From: Treponema sp.
GTDB lineage: Bacteria; Spirochaetota; Spirochaetia; Treponematales; Breznakiellaceae
Assembly (NCBI GenBank): GCA_031279555.1
Contig: JAITIK010000020.1
Location: 1-34,729 of the forward strand
Direction of reading: 5' to 3'
DNA length: 34,729 nucleotides
Translations under genes and position numbers: made by a program
In this document: positions 1 through 8,922 of the stretch, one piece after another
How the letters are laid out: every line of letters begins with the position of its first letter
Position numbering within the stretch: the stretch's first letter is position 1
The notes under the pieces: generated by a model
What the model saw: the letters and a program-made list of their open reading frames with translations, nothing else
Database searches by the model: none
What the model was told of the DNA's origin: nothing

Positions 1-1
1 G

Positions 2-244
2 TTATATGAGACCATCCGGAAAATTAAATTTGAGCCGCATACCGCTAATATCGCACTTGTTTTTACCTCGGATATTTTCAGAAACAGCCCCCTTTACAAA
101 AAATCGCCGCCGCAGTATATTATAAAACACCTTGTGAACAAAGATATGTTCTGGTTTAACGAGGGCTTGATGTTTCCGTACACCGCGCCCTCGATCTTTA
201 TTGAGGGCTTTTTTACGCCCTCGTCATACCGGGAGGAGATATGA
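2..244 (+). CDS. C-terminal part of an unidentified CDS truncated by the window start
   Basis: Frame 2 is open from the window start (LYETIRKIKFEPHTANIALVFTSDIF...FTPSSYREEI*). Its TGA overlaps the ATG of the next gene (ATGA, 241-244). No family recognised. Confidence 0.45.
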   Translation, partial: LYETIRKIKFEPHTANIALVFTSDIFRNSPLYKKSPPQYIIKHLVNKDMFWFNEGLMFPYTAPSIFIEGFFTPSSYREEI

Positions 245-492
245 AAAGAATAGCGGTTGTCGGCGCGGTGCTGCAAGAGCCAGCGCGTACGCAGAAGGCG
301 TTCAATGACGTGGTGTCGACGTACAGAGGCATTGTCAAGGGGCGCATGGGCATTCCTTTTGATGATGAAAATACTGCGGTTATTTCCATCACGATTCAAG
401 CCGAACTGGACGACATCAACGCGCTTACCGGCAAATTGGGAAACATTCCGGGCGTCACGGTAAAAACGGCCGTTTCCGGCGGGGGGAAATGA
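241..492 (+). CDS. TM1266-family putative iron-only hydrogenase system regulator
   Basis: 83 aa, MKRIAVVGAVLQEP...YRGIVKGRMGIPF...VISITIQAELDDINALTGKLGNIPGVTVKTAVS, typical of the small ACT/NikR-C-like family beside hydEFG. Confidence 0.85.
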   Translation: MKRIAVVGAVLQEPARTQKAFNDVVSTYRGIVKGRMGIPFDDENTAVISITIQAELDDINALTGKLGNIPGVTVKTAVSGGGK

Positions 493-499
493 GCGCATC

Positions 500-1888
500 A
501 TGGAAAAAGCATTTATCAATAAAGAGTACATAGAAAACCTCTTGGCTGAGGCGAAACACGCAAGCGAAGCGGAGATCAACCGGTCTCTTGACAAGGCGGA
601 GCGGTTTGAGGGTTTGAATCACCGCGAAATCGCCGCGCTTCTGGCGAGCGAAAACCCGGCGCATCTTGAGCGGATAAACGCCATCGCGTGGAACATCAAG
701 CGGCATATCTACGGAAACCGCATCGTTATGTTCGCGCCGCTGTATGTAAGCGACCATTGCGTGAATAAATGCGCCTATTGCACGTATAATTACAATCATC
801 AGTTCAACAGGCGAATTCTCACGCAAGAAGAAGTTCGGGAAGAGGTGAGGATTCTTGAAGCGATGGGACACAAGCGGCTCGCCCTCGAAGCGGGCGAACA
901 TGACGCGATATGCCCGATTGACTACATCGTCGAGTGCATGAAGACCATTTACGCCATGAAGTTTGAAAACGGCGAGATCCGGCGCGTGAATGTGAATATC
1001 GCGGCGACCACGGTTGAAAATTACCGGAAGCTCAGAGAAGTGGGCATCGGCACCTACATCCTTTTTCAGGAAACCTATCATCAGCCTACTTATGAGAAGA
1101 TGCATACGGCGGGCCCAAAGCGCGACTACGCCTACCATCTCACCGCCTTTGACCGCGCCCAAGAAGCGGGCATAGACGATGTTGGCGGCGGCGTGCTGTT
1201 CGGCCTGGCCGACCCCTATTTCGAGGTTCTGGGGCTTATGATCCACAATGAGCATCTTGAGGAACGGTTCGGCGTTGGCTTCCACACCATTTCCGTGCCG
1301 CGTTTGTGTCCGGGTGTGGGCGTCGACCTCGACAATTTCCCGAACCTTGTCGATGACGAGACCTTTGCTAAAATAGTCGCGGTCATCAGGATAGCGGTTC
1401 CCTTTACCGGCATGATCCTTTCAACGCGGGAAAGCCACGAAATGAGGAAGCGGCTCCTGAAACTGGGCATTTCCCAAATCAGCGCGGGGTCGAGCGTCGA
1501 AGTGGGCGGCTATGCCAAACGGCGGCGGAGCGAGGAGGCGAATCCCCAATTCTTTGTAAACGATGAGCGATCCGCGCTTTCCATTATAAAAGAGCTTATG
1601 GACGACGGGTACATCCCCAGTTTCTGTACGGCCTGTTACCGCATGGGGCGCACGGGCGACCGGTTTATGAGCCTTGCCAAATCCGGACAGATCAAAAACG
1701 TATGCCTGCCCAACGCGCTTACCACCCTTGCCGAATACGCCATTGACTACGGCGACGAGGAGTTCAAGGCAAAGGCCAAAGCCGCCATTGAGCGGGAGCT
1801 TCCGGGTATAATGAACGAGAAGATACGTTCCCGTACTGTGGGAAATGTGGAAAAGATAGGGCAAGGCGGCAGGGATTTTTATATTTAG
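500..1888 (+). CDS. hydG: [FeFe]-hydrogenase maturase HydG (radical SAM)
   Basis: Radical SAM CX3CX2C motif in DHCVNKCAYCTYNYNHQFNRR; C-terminal FCTACYRMGRTGDRFM cluster-binding region; adjacent to hydE. Confidence 0.95.
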   Translation: MEKAFINKEYIENLLAEAKHASEAEINRSLDKAERFEGLNHREIAALLASENPAHLERINAIAWNIKRHIYGNRIVMFAPLYVSDHCVNKCAYCTYNYNHQFNRRILTQEEVREEVRILEAMGHKRLALEAGEHDAICPIDYIVECMKTIYAMKFENGEIRRVNVNIAATTVENYRKLREVGIGTYILFQETYHQPTYEKMHTAGPKRDYAYHLTAFDRAQEAGIDDVGGGVLFGLADPYFEVLGLMIHNEHLEERFGVGFHTISVPRLCPGVGVDLDNFPNLVDDETFAKIVAVIRIAVPFTGMILSTRESHEMRKRLLKLGISQISAGSSVEVGGYAKRRRSEEANPQFFVNDERSALSIIKELMDDGYIPSFCTACYRMGRTGDRFMSLAKSGQIKNVCLPNALTTLAEYAIDYGDEEFKAKAKAAIERELPGIMNEKIRSRTVGNVEKIGQGGRDFYI

Positions 1889-1889
1889 C

Positions 1890-2888
1890 ATGACGGACGC
1901 GGAGCTTTTACACTACATCACCACCACGGATCCCGATGAAACGGAAGCCCTTTTTGCCGAGGCGCGGAAAGCGCGCGAGCGGTATTACGGCGACGCCGTG
2001 TATTTTCGGGGGCTTATTGAGTTCACCAACTGTTGCAAGAACGATTGCTTCTATTGCGGTATACGGGCGGGCAACAAAAATGTAGAACGGTACCGGCTTT
2101 CTTTGGAACGGATACTGCATTGTTGCGCAATGGGAGACATGCTTGGTTATAAAACCTTTGTTCTCCAAGGCGGAGAAGACCCGTTTTTCACCGATGACCG
2201 CATCGTTGAAATTGTCACGGCAATACGCGCCAAATATCCGGAACATGCCATAACGCTTTCCATAGGCGAAAAAGAGCGCGGCAGTTACGAGCGTTTTTTT
2301 GAGGCGGGCGCGAACCGCTACCTGTTGCGCCACGAGACCGCGAATGACGCGCATTACGCGAAACTGCACCCCGCGTCCATGAGTCTTTCGCGCCGCAAAC
2401 AATGCCTTTTCACCTTGAAGGACATCGGCTATCAGGTGGGCGCCGGCTTCATGGTGGGGACGCCCTTCCAGACGCCGGAGACATTGCTGGAAGACCTCCG
2501 CTTTTTGGAAGAACTCAAGCCGGCGATGGCGGGCATAGGCCCCTTCATTCCGGCGGCGGACACGCCCTTCAGTGGGGAAGCGCAAGGCAGTCTTGAGCAA
2601 ACCCTCCGCATGGTCGCGTTAAGCCGCATCCTCCTGCCGAAAGCCCTGATCCCCGCGACCACCGCGCTCGGCACCATTTCAAGCCACGGCAGGGAGCGGG
2701 GGCTTATGGCGGGCGCGAATGTGGTCATGCCGAACCTTTCGCCGAAAGCCGTGCGCAAACTCTATTCGCTCTATGACAACAAAATCTGCACCGGAGACGA
2801 AGCCGCCGAATGCCGCTTGTGCATGGAAGGACGCATCCGCTCGTTCGGCTTCATACCGGACATGCGGCGCGGAGACGCGGCGGTATGA
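1890..2888 (+). CDS. hydE: [FeFe]-hydrogenase maturase HydE (radical SAM)
   Basis: NCCKNDCFYCGIRAGNKNVERYRL motif and HydE-like VLQGGEDPFFTDDRIVEIV; starts 1 nt after the hydG stop. Confidence 0.93.
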   Translation: MTDAELLHYITTTDPDETEALFAEARKARERYYGDAVYFRGLIEFTNCCKNDCFYCGIRAGNKNVERYRLSLERILHCCAMGDMLGYKTFVLQGGEDPFFTDDRIVEIVTAIRAKYPEHAITLSIGEKERGSYERFFEAGANRYLLRHETANDAHYAKLHPASMSLSRRKQCLFTLKDIGYQVGAGFMVGTPFQTPETLLEDLRFLEELKPAMAGIGPFIPAADTPFSGEAQGSLEQTLRMVALSRILLPKALIPATTALGTISSHGRERGLMAGANVVMPNLSPKAVRKLYSLYDNKICTGDEAAECRLCMEGRIRSFGFIPDMRRGDAAV

Positions 2889-2907
2889 TGAAAAAACATC
2901 TTTATAC

Positions 2908-2954
2908 AGAGCGTTTCCCAAAACGCGCGGAGCGACAGTTTTGGGAAACGCTCT
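2908..2954. repeat. Perfect 17-bp inverted repeat (hairpin-family copy A)
   Basis: AGAGCGTTTCCCAAAAC (2908-2924) / GTTTTGGGAAACGCTCT (2938-2954), 13-nt loop. Confidence 0.9.
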
Positions 2955-3020
2955 ACACAAAAGAGCGGAACCCCCTCTTTATTTTATTGTAAAAATACAC
3001 TATAGTTATAACCAGAACCT

Positions 3021-3536
3021 ATGAAAAAATTTGTATGCGTTTGTGTAATCTTCTTCCTATTTCTCCTTGTCCCCGTATGGGCTGAAAAGAATGACGTAAA
3101 TCTCGGTTTCGGGATTGAAGGAAATATGAATACTAATAAAGGGTGGGCTTTTGGGCGTTCCATCAGCGTGGATATTCAACTTTTCAAATATGTTATCATG
3201 GGAACCACCCTCACCATCAGCGATGATTTCAAGCAATTCACCGCTATTGAGCCGGCGTTTTTCGTCCGCTGGCATCCGCCGCTCACCGCTTTTCCTTTTC
3301 TTAAAAAAGCGGTGTTTCTTGATGTAAAAGACGGCGTTTTTTTTGTTCAGGGCGACATCGGTATCAGTGTCGTTATAGGTTTCTTTGACAGGAACGTCGC
3401 CCCGATGTTTCTCGGCGGGCTTACGCTTGGGTTCCGGTTCCCGTTCCAAAACGGCGACTACTTTGTGGAACCCTTCATTAAGAGCGGCTACCCCTTTCTT
3501 TTCGGAGCCGGCATGAGGTTTGGGTGCCGGTTCTAG
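3021..3536 (+). CDS. Putative secreted or outer-membrane beta-barrel protein
   Basis: Signal peptide (MKKFVCVCVIFFLFLLVPVWA), alternating hydrophobic pattern, terminal Phe (MRFGCRF). Confidence 0.65.
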   Translation: MKKFVCVCVIFFLFLLVPVWAEKNDVNLGFGIEGNMNTNKGWAFGRSISVDIQLFKYVIMGTTLTISDDFKQFTAIEPAFFVRWHPPLTAFPFLKKAVFLDVKDGVFFVQGDIGISVVIGFFDRNVAPMFLGGLTLGFRFPFQNGDYFVEPFIKSGYPFLFGAGMRFGCRF

Positions 3537-3544
3537 AGGACTCT

Positions 3545-4186
3545 ATGAAGAATGTGAACAGACGTTTTTTTCCGGTTATGGTTGCGCTGTGTCTTCATGG
3601 AGTGTTGGCAATGACTGGTTGTTCAAATCCGGCTTTTGACACGCCCGGATCGTTGGATCCGTATGATGTAATCGCAATAACAGTCACGCCTCCAACCAAA
3701 AGGTTGTATTATTGGGGAGAACCCCTTGATTTGACCGGAGCTTCGGCAAACCTCTATTATAGAGGCCCCGCAGTTGATTCTAAACTCAATCAGGAGATAA
3801 AATCTTCGCAGGTCTCCGGGTTTGATTCCATGAAAGAAGGAATTCAAACCGTAGCCGTTGCCATAGAAGGGCAATCAGATTATTTTGATATTGCGCTTCT
3901 CGCATTTCCGCCCGGCGGCGACGATGAGATGAAGCTCTCGCAAAATCAAGAAAAAACTATCCCAAATGAGTTGGGAGGATCGTGGAAGCTCTATATTTTC
4001 GAGAGCGCTTCACGCGCTGTAGTAAAAGTAAATGGAAGAGAGGGAGAATCCGGCTCAAAAGGAGATGCGGTTTCTTTTACCGCGCCTCCTAATGCGGGCG
4101 AATACATCATTGCGATATCTTTCACGAAAGATGGCCGCGCGTACAACAGGTTCTATACGCTAACGGTCTCTCCTTCCCTCCCGTAG
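3545..4186 (+). CDS. Putative lipoprotein with bacterial Ig-like region
   Basis: ATG at 3545 (M8 of the track ORF) gives MKNVNRRFFPVMVALCLHGVLAMTGC with a lipobox (LAMTGC), then ITVTPPTKRLYYWGEPLDLTGASANLYY, Ig-like. Confidence 0.65.
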   Translation: MKNVNRRFFPVMVALCLHGVLAMTGCSNPAFDTPGSLDPYDVIAITVTPPTKRLYYWGEPLDLTGASANLYYRGPAVDSKLNQEIKSSQVSGFDSMKEGIQTVAVAIEGQSDYFDIALLAFPPGGDDEMKLSQNQEKTIPNELGGSWKLYIFESASRAVVKVNGREGESGSKGDAVSFTAPPNAGEYIIAISFTKDGRAYNRFYTLTVSPSLP

Positions 4187-4325
4187 CGGCAACGAGACGA
4201 CAGAATAAAGCGTTCCGCTCATGCTTTTGTGAAGCGACTAATTTGACCCCGCCTTTAGGCGGCATCTCTTTGCGTATCATTCTTTTCATTCTCAAACAAG
4301 CCTAACGCCTGTTCACTCGAACAAA

Positions 4326-4628
4326 ATGAGCTATACTCAAACGCCCTCATCGCGTACCGGCTATATACCGGTCCGGCTTTCCTGTATGGAAACCCCGGAA
4401 TACAAAGACTATACTGATCGTAATCCTCAAGCGCTTGTTCCGCTTAAACAGGCGGAGTTCTCCCGCAAGTCTTTTATTGATTTTACGGGAGGCAAGATTG
4501 ATACGGCCATTGAAGATGCCTGCGATCTGGTGCAAATAGAAAATGCGCCTGCCGCCGTTGCGCTGGAAGAAGCGCAGAAAATCGCCCAAGCCGCCTTGGA
4601 CGAATACTGGGCGGAAAACGAAGATTAA
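4326..4628 (+). CDS. Hypothetical protein
   Basis: 100-aa ORF, plausible composition and acidic C-terminus; no recognised domain. Confidence 0.4.
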   Translation: MSYTQTPSSRTGYIPVRLSCMETPEYKDYTDRNPQALVPLKQAEFSRKSFIDFTGGKIDTAIEDACDLVQIENAPAAVALEEAQKIAQAALDEYWAENED

Positions 4629-4777
4629 TCCCATGATTTTTTTGGAAGACGCCTTTGTAAACTTGGGATGTCATAGCAACGCACTCTTTTCAACGGGCAG
4701 GGACATCCGCTTCCGGTAAAAAGCGGAGAGGTTGCGGGAATGAAAGTTCTCGCAGGTCTGTACCACGATCAGTCCAA

Positions 4778-6361
4778 TCACATTAATGGCGCGAAGAGGC
4801 GCAACACGTCCTGTACCATCCGCTGAAAAGCGTTGCGGGCGCAGTTCTGTAAGGTGATGAGATGGGAGATTCGCTGAGTCTCCAGAAAATCTTTTTTTAT
4901 CGCCGCAATGCCGCTGTTTTGATAAATGCAGACCCCGCATTCAAAATGCAGATAGAGGCTGCGGAAGTCAAGATTCGTGGTGCCGACGGTCGCTATCTTG
5001 TCATCGGAAACAAAGGTCTTTGAGTGATTGAACCCATTTGTGTATTCATACACCTTAACCCCGGCTTGAATGAGCTGCCGGTAATACGACCGGGAAGCGA
5101 TTGCCACGATTTTTTTGTCCCACCGGTGCGGGGTGATGATGCGGACGTCAATGCCGCTTTTCGCCGCCAGGCTCAGAGCCGAAAGCAGGTTGTCGTCGAC
5201 CACAAGGTACGGGGTGTTGATGTACACATACTCTTTTGCGTTGTTGATGATCTGGATATACACATGCTCCCCCACATTTTCATCATCAATGGGGCTGTCC
5301 GCGTACGGCTGGACATATCCATCGGATTCAACGGCGCACGAATCGTCTTTCCATGGATAGAACGCGGTGTAATTGTCTTTTGGAAGGCGGGGATTTATCT
5401 GCATCAATTCAAAGTTCCACATTTCAAGGAAAATCATCGCAAACGACCACGCCGCTTTGCCGCGAAGCATGATTCCGGAGTCTTTCCAGTGTCCGAACCG
5501 CTCAAATTCGTTGATATACTCGTCAGCGAGATTGATGCCGCCGGTAAAAGCGGTCCGCCCGTCAATTACAATGATTTTCCGGTGATCGCGGTTGTTCTGT
5601 TGCGATGACAGAATAGGCGTAAACGGGTTGAAAACGATGCATTTAATCCTTTTTTTTTCTAAATCTTGTTTGTAGTCCGGCGGCAGGGATAAAAAACAGC
5701 CTAAATCGTCATACATGATCCGTACGTCAAGTCCGGCGTTCGCTTTTTTCTCTAATATGTCAATGATCGGATCCAGCATGGCTCCTTGCCGCATTATAAA
5801 AAATTCCAGAAAAATATAACGCTCCGCAGCTTCAAGCTCTTTCAGCGCTTGTACAAAGTAGCTTTCCCCCGAGTCGAAATATATCGTTTGAGTGTGATCG
5901 TATATGGGAAAGCCCGCGTAATGCTGCAAATACCTGATTTGGGAAAGGCAGTCGCAGCCGGATTCAGCCAGCGCGGAAAATGTATCGCCGCACAAACGGT
6001 AGAACGGTTTGCTTTCTTCCCTGTTTTGTATGATGAGGTTCGTCATTCTCTTTGAATTAAATTGAGTGTGAAAAATAATGTATAAAATCCCGCCGAAAAT
6101 GGGAAACGCCAGGATAAAAAAAAACCATGTCACCTTATACGCCGGTTTTTCCCTTTTATTAACAATGTAGAGGCACACGGAGAGGCTCAACAGATGGAGC
6201 GTCAATCCCAAATAACGGGAAAGCAAATCCGATCCCATGGTAATAAAAATAATAAACATAATCTGAACAAGCAGGAGGAAAATAACAAAAACCCTCCGCC
6301 TGAAGACTATGCGAACCCATCGTTTCTTTTTTTTATAATGTTTTTCTCTCCGCCTATTCAT
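4778..6361 (-). CDS. cls: Cardiolipin synthase (phospholipase D family)
   Basis: Two HKD motifs (HRKIIVIDGRTAFTGGINLADEY; HSKTFVSDDKIATVGTTNLDFRS) and N-terminal TM segments. Confidence 0.92.
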   Translation of the reverse strand: MNRRREKHYKKKKRWVRIVFRRRVFVIFLLLVQIMFIIFITMGSDLLSRYLGLTLHLLSLSVCLYIVNKREKPAYKVTWFFFILAFPIFGGILYIIFHTQFNSKRMTNLIIQNREESKPFYRLCGDTFSALAESGCDCLSQIRYLQHYAGFPIYDHTQTIYFDSGESYFVQALKELEAAERYIFLEFFIMRQGAMLDPIIDILEKKANAGLDVRIMYDDLGCFLSLPPDYKQDLEKKRIKCIVFNPFTPILSSQQNNRDHRKIIVIDGRTAFTGGINLADEYINEFERFGHWKDSGIMLRGKAAWSFAMIFLEMWNFELMQINPRLPKDNYTAFYPWKDDSCAVESDGYVQPYADSPIDDENVGEHVYIQIINNAKEYVYINTPYLVVDDNLLSALSLAAKSGIDVRIITPHRWDKKIVAIASRSYYRQLIQAGVKVYEYTNGFNHSKTFVSDDKIATVGTTNLDFRSLYLHFECGVCIYQNSGIAAIKKDFLETQRISHLITLQNCARNAFQRMVQDVLRLFAPLM

Positions 6362-6368
6362 ACGCCGA

Positions 6369-7007
6369 TCACCGGGGCCACGCTCCCGCGCCGGCTCTTA
6401 TTACGACAACTTCATCGCCGCTCACGTCCAGCACCGTTGAGAAAAGGCGCGCCTGATCTTCTCCGCTGTCAAAAATGAGATCGAGACCCGCAATATCCTC
6501 CAGTTCCCACCCGTTGTCAAAAAGCATCGCTTCCGGTTCATCGCCGTCTTCCTCTATGGGCTGCGAAAGCATGGTGCGTTTTGCGGTTATAGAATACAGC
6601 GGCGCCCCAAGCGTCTTGATGAGGGCGATGGGGACGGGGTTGTCAGGGATGCGGATGCCGATCTCTCTTCGGGGAAGATTCAGCGCCTTTTCCGTCATAG
6701 ACAGTGTTTTCAAGATAAACACATACGGCCCCGGCGCCAATCTGTTGATGAGTCTGAACCGGCTGTTGTCAAAGTTGCACAGATCGCTTATCTGGGACAG
6801 TTCCGAACAGAGCAGGGTGAACCGTTGCTCGTCCCGTTCCCGTGAAATCGCCCTGAGTTTTTTGATGCCGTCCTTTGATTTATATGAGCAAACTATGCTC
6901 CAACTCGTGTCGGTCGGCAACGCGACAAGGCCGCCGGAGGAAAGCGCGCCAACTCCCTTCGACAGGAGGCGGTCGTCAATGTTGGTCGGAATAATATGCG
7001 CTATCAT
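6369..7007 (-). CDS. YrdC/Sua5-like (threonylcarbamoyl-AMP synthase family) protein
   Basis: GGLVALPTDTSWSIVCS, LNLPRREIGIRIPDNPVPIALIKTLGAPLYSITA. Confidence 0.8.
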   Translation of the reverse strand: MIAHIIPTNIDDRLLSKGVGALSSGGLVALPTDTSWSIVCSYKSKDGIKKLRAISRERDEQRFTLLCSELSQISDLCNFDNSRFRLINRLAPGPYVFILKTLSMTEKALNLPRREIGIRIPDNPVPIALIKTLGAPLYSITAKRTMLSQPIEEDGDEPEAMLFDNGWELEDIAGLDLIFDSGEDQARLFSTVLDVSGDEVVVIRAGAGAWPR

Positions 7008-7246
7008 ACTGTTGCGGCTCTATTGATTACAATATGGCAATGGTTTCCATGGAAATTTCCACACGCGCCACGCGCAGGCATACGTTCTTCACGCAGGCGT
7101 TTTGCGCAAGCCGCAGGTTCAAACCATGTTATCTCGTTGTCCTCATTCATAAAAAAATAGTATACATTTCTTTTTCCGAATAGACAATAGCGCCGAAGCG
7201 AAGGATAAATCCCAAAGAACGGCGGCATATATGTTTTTTATATTGG

Positions 7247-7345
7247 GCTTGTTCGACAAACGCGGTTGGCTGCCGGCTAACCTGCGGTTAGCTTCCAAGT
7301 CTTGCAATTTCTCGCCGCTGCGAAAAGAGGTTTCCGAACAACTCC
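7247..7345. repeat. Imperfect inverted repeat (hairpin-family copy, degenerate)
   Basis: Arms GCTTGTTCGACAAAC (7247-7261) and GTTTCCGAACAACTCC (7330-7345) pair with a bulge; the loop contains GCTAACC-TGC-GGTTAGC. Confidence 0.55.
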
Positions 7346-7427
7346 ATTCATGCTATGCTATAATGAACCGCTCCACCCTAAAAGGCGGGGGCGTTAGACC
7401 CTTGAACGCGCACAAAAGGAGGTTTAT

Positions 7428-7916
7428 ATGCCGGATGTCTATAGAAGACCAAGTTGGGACGAGTACTTTATGGAAGTGTGCGATGCCATTGCCAAACGCG
7501 CGACTTGCGACCGCGGCAGATCGGGTTGTGTCATCGCAAAAGATCATCAAATTCTGGTGACTGGCTATGTGGGAGCGCCATCAGGTTTGCCCCACTGCGA
7601 TGAGATTGGACACCAACTTAAACAGATGGTGCATGAAGATGGCAGCATCACCACTCATTGCGTCAGAACTGTACACGCCGAACAAAACGCCATCTGCCAA
7701 GCCGCCAAACGCGGCATCAGCATAGAAGGAGGGACGCTCTACTGCCGTATGACGCCTTGCCGAACCTGCGCCATGTTGATCATCAACTGCGGCATTGTAC
7801 GGGTGGTTTGCCAGCGGCGGTACCACGATATGGCGGATTCCGAGTCGATGTTCAAGAAAGCGGGCATTACGCTTGAATACGTGCATGACGAGACGCAAAC
7901 ATATGACAAGCAATAG
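7428..7916 (+). CDS. dCMP deaminase / ComEB-like cytidine deaminase-fold protein
   Basis: HAEQNAICQAAKRG and TPCRTCAMLIINCGI zinc motifs; RBS AGGAGG just upstream. Confidence 0.9.
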   Translation: MPDVYRRPSWDEYFMEVCDAIAKRATCDRGRSGCVIAKDHQILVTGYVGAPSGLPHCDEIGHQLKQMVHEDGSITTHCVRTVHAEQNAICQAAKRGISIEGGTLYCRMTPCRTCAMLIINCGIVRVVCQRRYHDMADSESMFKKAGITLEYVHDETQTYDKQ

Positions 7917-8026
7917 AGGGCGTATGAAGAAAGCCGCGCCCCGCTTGAATCGATATAAAATGCGCCGCCTTGCGCCGCATTTTGCGCCCTTGCTTTTATA
8001 ACGTAAACCGTATATACTATTTGCTT

Positions 8027-8665
8027 ATGACAAGAGGAATTCTTATCGCGGGTAATAACTCGCCCTTACTAACGGCTTTAGCTATAGAAGCCGCAAAACG
8101 GGTGGATCACTTTGCGGCGGCGCTCATTCCTGACGGGTCGGACAGATTGCTCTCCGTTTCAAGCGCGGAAGTGTTAAACTGGAATCCAGGGAGTCCTATT
8201 GCGGCGAAGACCTTGGCTATGGCGGCGGAAAATCATTTGGGGCAAATTAACGAAACCATTTTGGTATGCGCCCCGCCTGCGTCCTGCAAAGAGGAAGGAC
8301 GGCTAAACTACAGCGAAATTGAGAGTTTTGTTCAGGATCAGATCAAAGGCTGGTTCTTTTTGATAAAAGAGATAGTTGAGGGGTTTCGGGCAAGAAAAAC
8401 AGGCGTTTTAAGTCTAGCGCTTTCTCATGCCAACAACAAAAAAGACCTCCTTGCGCCAAGCGGCTTGGCCTCGTTCCAAGCCCTTGCCCAGGGGCTTCTG
8501 ACGTTCGCCTCATTGGAGCCGTTCCAAACCTTGGGATTCGCTCCGTCCGAAACCGGCGATGACGCGGGTTTCGCGGCATTTATCTTCAAGGTTATGGAAG
8601 AGGGCAATAAGAAAAACAATGGCAGATGGCATAAATTCGGCAAATTAAATTTTTTTGGCAGATAG
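8027..8665 (+). CDS. Hypothetical protein
   Basis: Likely start MTRGILIAGNNSPLLTALAIEAAKRV at 8027 (M20 of the track ORF). Confidence 0.6.
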   Translation: MTRGILIAGNNSPLLTALAIEAAKRVDHFAAALIPDGSDRLLSVSSAEVLNWNPGSPIAAKTLAMAAENHLGQINETILVCAPPASCKEEGRLNYSEIESFVQDQIKGWFFLIKEIVEGFRARKTGVLSLALSHANNKKDLLAPSGLASFQALAQGLLTFASLEPFQTLGFAPSETGDDAGFAAFIFKVMEEGNKKNNGRWHKFGKLNFFGR

Positions 8666-8863
8666 CGAAAAAAAGGCGGACATTTCATCTTACTTTTGGT
8701 TATTTCTTGTGAATAAAATATGAATTCCAAGACGGCGCGTTGTATTTGCGCGTTTCACTACACTATTCCGCGTTTGTTTGTCTTTCATTTGAAATAGCCG
8801 GTTTGCGGCCGTACATGCGGCTTGGCGCGGCTTGACATTCGCCAAATCCTCAAATGGCCTCCA

Positions 8864-8892
8864 TTGACTATTTGAAGGCGTTCTATTATCAT
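8864..8892 (+). promoter_or_regulatory. Sigma70-like promoter for the MCP
   Basis: TTGACT (8864-8869) - 17 nt - TATCAT (8887-8892), upstream of ATG 8923. Confidence 0.55.
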
Positions 8893-8922
8893 ATAAATAA
8901 TATCATTCTCCAAGAGGTATAT

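Noticed and set aside
455-1285. Long antisense ORFs opposite hydG, hydE and other genes (e.g. 455-1285, 1908-2600, 5024-5608, 30222-30707)
   Set aside because: They mirror strong coding genes in GC-rich DNA and show no recognisable domains; frame shadows.
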